A stretch of DNA of 21,665 nucleotides from Chara braunii (GCA_003427395.1 BFEA01000494.1:1084743-1106407), one strand, 5' to 3'; positions 9,481 through 19,312 are shown, numbered from the stretch's first letter. Numbers and translations: made by a program. Notes: a model not told the origin generated them from the sequence alone.

Positions 9481-9810
9481 TTAGTGAGGCACGAGCTCCT
9501 CCAAAGTAGGATTTTGGCTAAACTGCCGCTTTCAACCATGATGCCGACGTTGATCTGTACAAGCAACACAACGACGAGACATCAGGTTGTAGGTCAAGGA
9601 AAGATTCTAACAGGAACCTCTTTTCCTACCTAACCAAACCTCAGGGCGACCAATATTATCCGTATACAAACACATAAATTTTTAGGACCCCCTATGGCAG
9701 TGCAACTACCCTTGCACCAACATGAGTCAAAACGAAATAGTAGCACTCACTACCTGTCCACCCTCATCCGAAGCTCGTCCCAGTGCTCATATCCCCCGCT
9801 TGGATCATGA
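9481..9810 (-). other. Probable untranslated leader between PBS-like site and gag
   Basis: About 330 bp separate the PBS-like site from the first gag-like piece. No long frame is open on the minus strand. Position and length fit a retrotransposon leader or a decayed gag N-terminus. Confidence 0.35.
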
Positions 9811-9828
9811 GAATCAGTGTAGGCGCCA
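9811..9828 (-). promoter_or_regulatory. Candidate primer-binding site
   Basis: On the minus strand, TGGCGCCTACACTGATTC begins with the TGGCGCC typical of many plant Ty3/gypsy primer-binding sites, where it pairs with a tRNA ending GGCGCCA. It sits 4 nt after a possible LTR end (...GGTTAACA on the minus strand, CA at 9834-9833). The bases after TGGCGCC do not match a tRNA I can name with certainty. Its place just upstream of the gag-like relic on the same strand supports the call. Confidence 0.45.
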
Positions 9829-9832
9829 ACAA

Positions 9833-10940
9833 TGTTAACCATACTGCGAAGTTCTCGATTAGAGGGTAAGAACCTCAGCTTAGGTCTGGATATATATCAT
9901 ATATGAGTTCGCACGTATAATACTTGTAACCCCATCCTCACACTATTAAGGTCGTTTTTTGTTGCTCCTTCTATCCTTGCTCGTTCTAAAAAAAACTCCT
10001 CTAGGAGAAACTTGACAGGACGACGTGTAACGAGATTGAGACGAATACAAACTCCGCAACACGCTTAACTTTTATGAGGGTGATCATTTGCTCTTCTTTT
10101 TCATGAAACACTTCTCTTGCTTACTTTGCAGCAGCTGCCTCTGCTATCCTTAAAAACTTTGCAAGCAGACTCCCATGTACAAGTGTCAGCTCGATTCCAT
10201 GCGTAACCCAAAATGATGATGAGGCATACATGGTTACTCTCATATCGCACTTTCCTGATCATCATCGAAGCCAAATTTAATCCAGAAAAAGATATCCGTA
10301 CCTAGTGATATACTCCACTAGGAAGTGATAAACTCTTTCTCCTTGACTCGTATCGGTAAGGACACCTCCAGTCCACCATTTATTTCAACTGGTAGGGCTA
10401 TATTGGGGTCTTCCCTAGCATACAACATCTCGGTCTGCTTCAACTCTTGTCAAGATTCTGGCCATCAAAATCAAACGTCCACCATACACCTTCCATTACC
10501 ATACAAAACTCTCCTCTTTACAACACTCACTCCTGAAGTTAAGTTCAAACTATCTTTTTACTAAAATTTTGCCCCTTCCAACCATCCAGCTCAATAAGTA
10601 ATAATAATGATAATATACTGCAATAGTAATGCACTCGCACTTTTATATACATTGAAAACTCATAATAACTATTACCCATGAGAATGACGTATTGCTTTAA
10701 TAGTGATAACAACATTAACCATAACAGATGAATAAATAAACATTATTTGTAAATTAAAGACTAATCGAATTATGTATACGTATCATAGTGGTGAGGAACC
10801 TGTACCAATAGATACGATAAACAATAGTCATACCGTGATCAAACGAATTTGTCAACAATAAGTACTCTCAGGGATGATAATAATGAGAGTACTACATTCT
10901 ATTCCTAAACTTTGACATAAGTATATTGTGTCAAGGTAAT
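9833..10940 (-). other. Possible LTR or flanking sequence, far end not found
   Basis: If the PBS-like site is real, the 5' LTR starts at 9833 and extends rightward. No second copy of this sequence is visible in the window, so its outer end cannot be fixed. A small frame on the plus strand (10325-10564) has no domain. AT-rich DNA with GATAATAATG-like words fills 10590-10940. Confidence 0.3.
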
Positions 10941-11130
10941 CATTTTTAAAAGTGGATAACATCTCATATTATTGAGCGTCGCTCAAGGATTAAGCCTCAC
11001 TAATTTTTCCTCCGATTCCAGAATTTGTTGTGGATAACATCTCATATTATTGAGCGTCGCTCAAGGATTAAGCCTCACCGATTTTTCCTCCGATTCCAAT
11101 CTGTTTTTTGCAGACCCTTGTCGATAAAAT
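10941..11130. repeat. Inserted block R, copy 2 (two 78-bp units)
   Basis: Same orientation and structure as 8150-8340. Units start GTGGATAACATCTCA at 10952 and 11030. Perfect-arm inverted repeats TTGAGCG-T-CGCTCAA lie at 10972-10986 and 11050-11064. The outer words CATTTTTAAAAGTGG and CCCTTGTCGATAAAAT are shared, so the boundaries of the block are sharp. Flanking sequences of the two copies differ. Confidence 0.85.
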
Positions 11131-12390
11131 CAACAACCTCACCTATGCACGCATCGTGGTGCGTACTCCCTTCCCATGTTGATAAACATACTTAACACAA
11201 ATATGGTCGTGAATCACCCTCTATGTGGCAAGCTGTAGTCGCTTCTCTCATAGGTCATGGTCTGACAAGGCTCAAACACTTTCCTCCAATTCGATAGTAA
11301 TGAAATCATCTTACCACGAAGAGTTAGACGACATCACCCCACTATGGACCAGGAACATAGTTCCGACGTGAGTATCATTACAAGTTACAATATATAATTA
11401 TAAAATCCTTCAAGTCATTTATCAAGGAAATGATACCTTAGGATTGCAACTTCATTTAGGGTAGACCTTGCACATTACCCAGCTCTCAAGAAAACCATTT
11501 TCTCAAGGAGTCGATTATTTTATTCACCTCCAAATATGCATCAAACGTGGATTCTGTGTAACATCTCTACCCTCTTTTATAAGATTAACCCAGACATGTA
11601 TATTCAAATAAAATAAATATAAATGGATACAGTTTATTTGACTTACATAGGTCGATTCAGACGGACAGTCTTAAATAAATAAACTCGCACAATTAGTCCA
11701 AGTGGATAAGTAAGTCACAATATTGATCTTATTCACCTCTCTTTCCAAATCTGCTTGAACTCTAACTAGATAGGTCATCGACTTTACTAGAAATGTAATC
11801 ATCCATCCCAAAATGCATCTCTTAGCGTAAGCCAATCCGTACTTGGCGTAGACGAAGCTTGAACAATGTCAAGTCCTCCATATACGTTATATACTTAGCC
11901 ACTTTTACTCTCCAGCTATTCAAATCTCACTATGTAACAATTCATTATCGGCAGAGGATTATTTACCCCCATTATTAACCAAAGTTGTCTACAACCCCCC
12001 TTACAAAAGTCCATGAACAAGAAGAGAGGATCTCTTCCTGATTTAACCTATTTCTTATTGCAATCGTAACCCGACACTATCAAGACTACTCAAGTAGATT
12101 AGCGGTTGTGTTCAAGTGTCAAAGATCCTTGCTTGAGTAATCAAACGAGTAAAGTTGCACTAGTGGAAGCAGTGGCTACTCAACAACATCAAATACTCAT
12201 AGCCACACCTGAGATACTCTATGGTACCTGGATCCACACATTTCTAACCGTAGCTTCCACTGTGGCTGTCATGATAAACATGTGATACTAGCACACACAT
12301 TAGTCAAATCAATCAAGTCGAATATAACCATCAAACTCTTCACCCCATCTCTAATCCATCAGTGAAACCAAAATAAAGTTGTCATTTGCC
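11131..12390. other. No feature recognised
   Basis: Sequence of mixed composition with no frame of 60 codons or more, no tandem repeat and no RNA gene. AGTGGAAGC (12162-12170) and GCTTCCACT (12253-12261) are a distant 9-bp inverted pair of doubtful meaning. Confidence 0.5.
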
Positions 12391-13255
12391 TAAATTACCA
12401 ATTACGTTCTAACCTAGATTCGTCCACTAAGGACCCCGATATGCTATAAAAAGAACAAATATAACTTACATCGGTAACGGCATGTGCATCAATACTGATG
12501 TCACCTCGCTCAACATTAGCCGCATTAGATACGCAGGGCATTTCCTGAATACCTATAATGTTTATAATTAGCAAGGTGCTGACCACATATGCTATCATAC
12601 TCATCAAGGTGTATATGTGTATCATATCCTCATGTGATCCATACACATCGATTATTATCATAATCAAACAAGGACACTCAAATATTGTTGTTCTGGCTAG
12701 ATCATCAGTCTGCCAATAACCCGGGATCGTTCACAAAGGACCCTGGTAGGCAGCCGAGATCCCTGACAACGATGCATTCGTCGTCAAAAAGTTTTGGGTC
12801 GAATGTGGAAAAAGACCAGGCGCAATTAAGTGTAAAACTTTGTTTTATTTTGTGAAGAGTATCCAGTGGTTATATCGGTCGTCCTAGTGGACCGACATGA
12901 ATCCTCACTTGGGAGATCAACTCCCAGAGCGTCGGTTCGCATGCAGATCCACACCGGTGAGAGGGGGCGTAGGCGGGCTTCGACCCTTTGTGGTGGCCAA
13001 ACACCTTTGACTTTGGGAAAGGGATTTCATCTTCGGAGGCTGGAACAAGGTCAAGGGGTTTCACTTTGCCTGCCACCACCGACCTCAACGTCCAACCATA
13101 AAAATTTAACAAACAAAATAAAAAGGATCTCTTCCTTCTTCTCAATACAAATCGACACAATCCTAGCATACGGTCAAAGTAAACCGCACGAATACCCAAG
13201 ATATAAACTTAACGGGGTCATAGATACGAGGCGATCACTCTCATAATCACGGTGT
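12391..13255 (-). other. Unassigned repeat-like block with open minus-strand frames
   Basis: Two minus-strand frames are open, 12667-12395 (90 codons) and 13199-12870 (109 codons), without a known domain. Between them the minus strand reads GGATCTCGGCTGCCTACC and then GAACGATCCCGGG. This recalls a GGCTGCCTAC...GATC motif I remember from dispersed plant repeats, but I cannot verify that here. TCGGTC (12875-12880) and GACCGA (12890-12895) form a small hairpin. Confidence 0.25.
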
Positions 13256-13810
13256 GACTCCCTTCCAAATATAGAGATGATCGGACCCGAAGTCAACTCC
13301 GGACTTCAACTCACAAACATATTTGCAATCAAATACACAAATTCAAAATTGACAGACCACACACTACACGGGGTCAACTTCAACCACTTTGTGCACTCAC
13401 ACTCCTTTTCTTATTGAAACAAACCTCGAACGTCAACCCTCCAGATAAAGAAAGCATTCTATCTTTTTTAAATTATCATTTAATAAAAGTAAAAAAAAAA
13501 ATTCAAAGAAACATTTCAACCCACAGAGGTCAAAGCCTTAGGTTGAGTTGTGAGAATAAGTTGGAGTTGGGCTAGAGACTCACAAATCGACAACCAATCT
13601 GTTATCAATGATAACAGAAAATGATCCTCATAGGATTAGGTTGAAACTAGTCAGACCTTGAATCAAAATGAACGAAAAAGATTTGTTACATAAAACATGG
13701 AAGTTTCTGAAGTTATACTTAAGTGAATGGAGAATAAAACCTCATTTCACATCTCTCCCAACTTCTCCCAAGACTAAGTTTAAACTTATTTTTATACGGT
13801 ATCAGAGAAT
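13256..13810. other. No gene; AT-rich lead-in to satellite array
   Basis: No open frame or RNA gene. CGGTATCAGAGA at about 13798-13809 resembles the initiator-Met-type primer site TGGTATCAGAGC, but no LTR end precedes it and only AT-rich repeats follow. Confidence 0.4.
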
Positions 13811-13814
13811 ATGA

Positions 13815-14720
13815 CAAATTTTGGAAGTATATCCCCTGTACAGGATGAAATGTTTAAGTTTTTTCCTACTAAATATAATATAACTCCTCGAAACAAGAAA
13901 CATTTCGGCAACACTCCCTCTAGAGAAAATATCTTTTCAAAATTTATACTAAGCAAAATATAAATATAAAATAAGACTCCGAATTTACAAAGTCAAAATT
14001 TTATCTAGCTCCATGAATTAGTAAAAGTTTGGACAACACTCTCCTTGGTGAAGTAGGTTTCCAAAATTTATACGAATGTAGATATGATTTAAAGACAAAA
14101 GTTTAAGTTTTACAAATATTAAATTTAACCAACTTTTTAAATTTGTAAAAATTTTGGCAACATTTCCCCTAGCGAAAACGTCTTTCCAAAATTTATACAA
14201 AGCTAAATATGAATCCTTAAAAATAATTTTAACTTCATAAATCAAATTTAGTCAAATTCCCTGATTTAGTAAAAATTTGACCATCACTTCCTCTAGCGAA
14301 GTATGTTTCCAATATTTTTACTAAGTCAGCTATGTAATTAAGACAAAAGCTTGAACTTTGCAAAAACAAAGTTTGACTAAGTTTTTGGATTCATATAAAT
14401 TTTGGCAACACTTCCCTTAGGGAAATTTTTTTTTCAAAATTTATACAAGTCATATATAAAGCTAGAACAATTTAACTTGAAAAGTTAAATATTGAACTGA
14501 TTTTTAGAACTCTAGTACATTACGAACATTTAAAACTATGTTACTATAACCTATTAAAAAATAATTTAGATCAGAATCACAATCAAACAGACACATGAAA
14601 CGAAAGTAAGTGAAACAAATTTGACTAACTTTATGAATTTATAGAAATTTCGGTAGCACTTTCCTTAGCGAAAATATTTTTCCAAAATTTATACAAAGCG
14701 AGATATAGAGCTAAAACAAT
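13815..14720. repeat. AT-rich satellite-like array, monomer about 124 bp
   Basis: A block of the form TTTTGGCAACACTTCCC, then TAGCGAAAA, then TTTCCAAAATTTATAC recurs with anchors near 13903, 14029, 14152, 14277, 14400 and 14649. Steps are 126, 123, 125, 123 and 249 bp. A more diverged unit precedes at about 13821. The last units are about 249-bp dimers: one monomer plus a second part with AACAATTTAACTTGAAAA and CTAGTACAT-like words. Plant Ty3/gypsy 3' untranslated regions are known to hold tandem repeats of this kind, so a retroelement origin is possible. The frame at 14018-14245 (minus) is only the repeat. Confidence 0.85.
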
Positions 14721-14840
14721 TTAACTTGAAAAAATAAATATTGAACTAATTCTTATGACTCCAGTACATGGAGAACATCTAAAACTATTATCTATTAAAA
14801 AACAACTTAGACTAGACTCACAATCAAGCAAACACATGCA

Positions 14841-15620
14841 ACCAAAGAACGTCTCTCACCAATCTCAAGTTGTCTTTCATGCAAGTAGTTGGTTGAACCT
14901 TAAGATGATTAACCCTTTATCCTAGCTTACAAATGGGCATTGAGTTAAGTCATTCATGTTAGAAACAATGCCCAACTCTTTATCTTAGTTAGTTATACAC
15001 GAGCAATTTGCACAAACATTTATCTCTTCGTTGGGTATGTCACTAGACCATTAGTCTTAAAAACGATGTTTAGTCATCCCCTAACTGTTTAATAGTCAAA
15101 TTCTATGTATATCTCTGCGCTTAATGTTCAAAATGGGCGTAGGACTAAGCCATTTATCTTAGAAACAATACTCAAACGGCCCAGGTTACCTTCAACTATT
15201 ATTTTTAATTATTCTCTCTTGTTTTGTGATAAAGCTATAGTTAGACCATTCATCTTAGAAACAATGTTTGACTACAACCAAAGTAATTCTCTCACCAATC
15301 CCAAGTTGTTTTTCATGCAAGTAATTGTTTGAATATTTAGATGATCAACCCTTTATCCCAACTTGTATAGGGCATTGAGTTAGGTCATTCATCTTAGAAA
15401 CAATGCCGAACTCTTTGTCTTAGTGATACACGAAGATGTTGCACAACTATTTATCTCTTTGGTGGTTCTGTGACTAGACAATTCGTCATAGAAACAATAT
15501 TTAGTCAGCACTAAACTGTTTAATAGCCAAGTTATGTATATTTATTTGCATTTAATGTTCGAATTGGGCGTAAGACTGACCATTTATCTTAGAAACAATG
15601 CTCAATCGACTAAGTTACCT
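14841..15620. repeat. Large tandem duplication, 436-bp offset
   Basis: The segment 14841-15191 is repeated at 15277-15620. Shared words in order include ACCAAAG, TCTCACCAATC, TTTCATGCAAGTA, ATCAACCCTTTATCC-like, ACTGTTTAATAG and AAGTTACCT-like. Each copy holds three hairpin cores, so part of the array grew by duplication of several modules at once. Confidence 0.85.
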
Positions 15621-16040
15621 TAGAAACAATATTTAGTTTTTTGGGTTGAACCTCCTTCTGAAGAAATATAGAAAAAATGGACTCATTCATCTTAGAAACA
15701 ATGCTCAACCCCCTTTCTTAGTACAAAAAAGAAACATAGTATTTTGGGTCATTCCTCTTAAAAACAATGCCTAGAGTCTGTTAAAAAAACACCAAAAAAT
15801 AAATAAGCGGCCAGACCATTCATGTTGGAAACAATGTCTGACCCTAAAAGTTTAAGCAGTCAAACCCCAAAAGAAACAACAACTACACCATTCATCTTAG
15901 AAAAAATGCCTGGTTGTAGAGAAAACAAGTCAAGAAATACGGCAACCAAGCCATTCATTTTATAAACAATGGTTGGTCTTTCAAAAAATAGAACAAAACA
16001 AAGCAGTCAAACCATTCATCTTAGAAACAATTTCTGACCC
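14935..16040. repeat. Array of 14 hairpin modules with conserved core
   Basis: The core CATTCATCTTAGAAACAATG and variants occur at about 14951, 15049, 15151, 15247, 15386, 15480, 15581, 15618 (partial), 15684, 15750, 15817, 15888, 15952 and 16012. Spacing is irregular, mostly 60-140 bp. CATT and AATG can close a 12-nt loop CATCTTAGAAAC. The flanks differ between modules yet often pair: GAGTT (14942-14946) with AACTC (14974-14978); GAGTT (15377-15381) with AACTC (15409-15413); TGACTA (15471-15476) with TAGTCA (15502-15507); CCAGAC (15811) with GTCTG (15836); ACCAA (15945-15949) with TTGGT (15973-15977). It is not a CRISPR: this is eukaryotic-type DNA, spacers vary widely in length, and no cas gene is present. 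Function is unknown. Confidence 0.8.
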
Positions 16041-16290
16041 TTTAGAGACTCAGTCAACGCAAGCATAACCACCTTTCTCCCACCTTCCTCCAGTTCATCC
16101 CTCTTTGTCTAAATTCAAGCAACATAAATAATACATGATTTTTACACATGCGTTTTCTTTACTTCATCTGAATTAAATCCTGAACAAAAGATAAGTCCAT
16201 AGGGTCGCATGTATACATAGCAGGCAAAGTAGAAGGATGTATTGAATAAAAATACAGGAGGTACAAGAGGTACACAGAGAAAAATTTTTT
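15888..16290. repeat. Dispersed element, copy 2
   Basis: Partner of 870-1270, in the same orientation. The three last modules of the array are followed by TTTAGAGAC, CTTTCTCCCACCTTCC, TCCTGAACAAAAGATAAGTC and GTATACATAGCA. The element therefore includes modules plus an invariant tail of about 220 bp. The minus-strand frame 16506-16159 partly translates this tail and is not a gene. Confidence 0.8.
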
Positions 16291-16309
16291 ACCATGTGGT
16301 TTGAGGGGA

Positions 16310-16613
16310 GTGTGGTTTGAGTAGCCATATGGAGCGGGGGGTGCCACATGACATAGTTGTTCTAAACGTAGATAAAATGAATAAGCGATGGGCCTGCGCG
16401 GCGCTACCGGGAGCGCTGCGCCCGCCCGAGCCGGAACGACAGGTGCACCAACGCGCGTTGAGACGCGAAGCTGAGATGGCGCTTTCACAAGGGCACGACG
16501 GGTCAATATCCCGTGTGACGATGGTGCTTCTTAGAGACTTCCGTGGATGTGGAGACAGGAAGGGCGTGTGGTTTGAGTAGCCGTATGGGGGGGGGGGGGG
16601 CCACATGGCATAG
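16310..16613. mobile_element. GC-rich insert between 47-bp direct repeats
   Basis: GTGTGGTTTGAGTAGCC, then TATGG..., then CCACATGRCATAG occur at 16310-16356 and 16566-16613. Between them is a GC-rich segment unlike its neighbours. GCGCGGCGCT (16396-16405) pairs with AGCGCTGCGC (16412-16421) around loop ACCGGG, with one G-T wobble, and GGGC (16390-16393) with GCCC (16424-16427) extends it. CAACGCGCGTTG (16449-16460) is a perfect palindrome. It looks like a small insertion, but no transposase or known terminal sequence is seen. Overlapping open frames on both strands follow from high GC. Confidence 0.4.
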
Positions 16614-16626
16614 GGTTATAACGCCN
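16587..16626. other. G homopolymer and an ambiguous base
   Basis: A run of 14 G (16587-16600) is followed by an undetermined base N at 16626. The local sequence may be unreliable, so the end of the second 47-bp repeat should be read with caution. Confidence 0.9.
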
Positions 16627-17740
16627 CTCCTTCTGTCCTCTGTGTTTAATCTCTGTCTCTCGCTTCTCCGGTTCTTTGCTGTCAGGGGTCGTTGGATCTG
16701 GACTGAATTCTCTGTGAAGCTGTGTTGACGGGCTTGACATGGTCATTCACAAGGCAACCGCGTTCGGGGAGTAAAAAGGAGGCGGGGGCGTCCCAATAAT
16801 CTCTTCCGGTTGGTGCACTTTGCCGTAAGGCTATACTAGCACCGACTGTGGGGAGGAGGAGTGGCTCCTTCTATAGGAAGAGGCAGTGGCTGAGTTTGGT
16901 CTAGGCAGCGGCCGGACAACTGGATAAGGGGACTGCGGGAGCGGAGCGGTGCGTGATGGTCGACAATGATTGGTGATTTCAAGTAAAGTTCAAGGCGGCA
17001 TCACGTAGCGACGGGAGCTCTGAGTGCAACGTTTTTTAGAATTTAACCCTAAAGTACTACTCCGTTAGATGATTTGATGGTTACGGATGTCTCATTACTG
17101 TTTTGATATTTCCTGATATTTTATTGGATGTTGAATTGAATGTTGCCGATCTCGACATCCGACGGGTGATCTGTAAATTTGATTGTTGTCTGATTCTCAA
17201 TTCGTAATTTCCTTTTTTCATAAATTGATGGTCGAAGTTTACAATTGACTATTTTGTTTTGTTTTCATATAACCATCTAAATTAGTCTTCAAATTACAAC
17301 ATCTCGTAAATTTTCTGAGCTACTTTCTGTCTCAAATTCCCAAAGAACAATTCTAGTCGGATATTCTAATTCGTAATTTTTTTTTGATGTTGATTAAAAA
17401 AAAACCTATTGAAAGTCTTATTTGGACATCCTATTTGTAAATGTTAATAATAGTTCATATAAGTTTTCAAAATTTCGCCATAGATCGATTTTCTAAATTG
17501 TCATGATTTTATTTTATAATTTGTCATGATTCGATTTTCTAATTTGTCAATGATTCGTACTGAATTTTGCCTAATCTAATGATCTTGGTTTCTTTGATGA
17601 TTTTGTTTTAAACTTTCAAACTTTGACGTGATTTTCCATGTTCCAATTAACATTTTCTGATAAGGATTCTCTCATTAGAGACTATTAACAAATCTTCTTA
17701 GGTGTACCTGCTGCTGTTATAATTGTGGATTTGCGGTTTT
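16614..17740. other. No gene recognised; GC-richer part then T-rich part
   Basis: Positions 16614-17040 are of higher GC with G-rich plus-strand words. From 17040 to 17700 the plus strand is T-rich with repeated phrases such as TTTTCTAATTTGTCA and AATTCGTAATTT, like a plant intron or untranslated region. No splice pair could be chosen and no long frame is open. Confidence 0.4.
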
Positions 17741-17741
17741 T

Positions 17742-19050
17742 CGATGCCAAAACGACGCTGGGTCGGTGCTGGGGTGTTGCCCTTTAACATGCGAAGCAGG
17801 AGCATGAGGCCTTGTAGAGAGATCTGGGGATGCTTAGGGGCGGACATCTCACAAAATAATCAAGGGTTGCTGCTTGGAGGATGTCGGTCGGAGATGGGGT
17901 GAGTTGTGCTGGCCTGTAACCTAGTGGTGCGGGTGTGAGGCTGGGGAGACTCAGACAGAGAGTATGATTGCGTTGGCGAGCCTGAGTAGGGTTGTTATAG
18001 TCTCCTTGACTTTTCTGCAAATTGTCAACTAGGTATATTTTAGCTAAAAAATATACGAATTAAGGGAAGCAGATTATTCGCACGGACGGGTGGGAAGTTC
18101 GTAGGGGGATGAAACAGGGGAAGGGTCTTAGTCTTCGTCAGTAGGTCAGAAGAGTGTGGTTGGGACGACGTAGGTTGGTGCTGGAGCGTTGCTCTGTACT
18201 TAGGGGGGCGTGAGGCTTGGGGAGCTCTGTCGAGGGAGGAATGCAAAACCACCACGTTCGACGCAGCCGTTGCTAGGGTTTCGTCCCTGTCACCTAGGGG
18301 CGTGCGGCTAATGAGAGTTGTCGAGGGAGGAAAACACTCCTTGCCGTCTATACCAGGCTGGTTGGTAATGGGGCATGGTGGTTCCCTGTAACCCTAGCAT
18401 AGGAGGTTATGAGATCAATCGCGTTTAGGTTCGAGGACTGATTACGGGGACTTTGTTTTTTTTTTCCAATTGTCGCGTGGGGAGTTTGTTAGTCGATGGT
18501 TTCAGTTCGGATTTTTTGCTTTCAATTTGGTGTATATCACTCATGTCCTATCTCGTTAAAAAAAAAAACAACAATGGGCGATGTGTTCGGATATGACTAT
18601 CCTCTAGAGGTTGTGATTGTTCTCGGTGGTTGTGGTAGAACACTTTTAGGCTCTTGGGACTCCTTGCAATTTCCTTGAGGCGATTTTTGATGTTGTTTTA
18701 TTTATGGACCTGCGGTTGTTAGCATTGATTTTTGTCAAAAAAAGAGAGAATGTTTAAGGATTCTGGGGACTTCTAGCAACTTTCTTTAGGCTGTTTGATA
18801 CTGATACGTTCATGGATCTGCGGATGTTCGATGCCAGAATGAAGCTGGCCGGTGCTGGGGTGTTGCTCTGTAACCTGCTGATTGCAGGAGCGTGAGGCCT
18901 GGTAGAGAGATCTGGGGATGCTTTGGGGTGGACATTCCAAGGGACAACCAAGTGTAGCTGTTGGGACGACGCTGGCCGGAGCTGGGGCGAGTCGTGTTGC
19001 TCTGTAACCTAGCCAGGTGGGGGTGTGAGGCCTGCGAGAGCTCGACAGGG
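17742..19050. repeat. Degenerate GC-rich repeat family
   Basis: A unit built of GACGACGCTGG, CGGTGCTGGGGTGTTGC, CTGTAACCTAG, GGGYGTGAGGC and AGAGAGATCTGGGGATGCTT-like words recurs. Double units lie at 17742-17960 and 18830-19050. Shorter copies lie at about 18160-18240, 18290-18335 and 18380-18410. Within it, 18655-18715 and 18768-18835 are another pair (CTTGCAATTTCCTTGAGGC versus CTAGCAACTTTCTTTAGGC, then ATGGACCTGCGG versus ATGGATCTGCGG). Divergence is high. Minus-strand frames at 17784-18020, 18040-18255 and 18754-18951 fall in these repeats and are not credible genes. Confidence 0.75.
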
Positions 19051-19198
19051 TATAAGACAGTGTTGGACAGTTTTAGAGAGTTTTGTTCGGGAGTCTAGGG
19101 GTTCTGAGCATTCGAAATGAGGTGAGTAGTTATTCATAGTTGTTTTAAGCTCTCCTTCAATTCTCTTGAATTTCTTCAATAATTATCAATTTAATTTG

Positions 19199-19312
19199 CA
19201 GCTGAAGCCGGGTAATGGCCCCGGTATCTCAAATGACTTGTGCAACTCCATATGGGATGCTGGGCCCGGTTCCCAGCACGTGCTGCTCCCCATGAATAGA
19301 CTTGAGCATTAG

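Noticed and set aside
12395-12667. Membrane-protein-like open frame, with a short intron from GTAAGT to TATAG
   Set aside because: The would-be intron is about 26 nt, too short for plants. The hydrophobic residues follow from AT-rich codons.
13798-13809. Primer-binding site of the TGGTATCAGAGC type
   Set aside because: Two mismatches, no LTR end before it, and only satellite sequence after it.
14935-16040. CRISPR array
   Set aside because: Repeats are interrupted and short, spacers range widely, the core varies, no cas genes are near, and the DNA is of plant nuclear type. Flank complementarity within modules also does not fit CRISPR.
16159-16606. Overlapping open frames of about 90-115 codons on both strands
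   Set aside because: They arise from high GC, the direct repeats and the G run. Opposite-strand frames are equally open and no domain is visible.
17784-18255. Pro/Ser-rich minus-strand frames
   Set aside because: They fall within the degenerate GC-rich repeats and do not keep frame between repeat copies.
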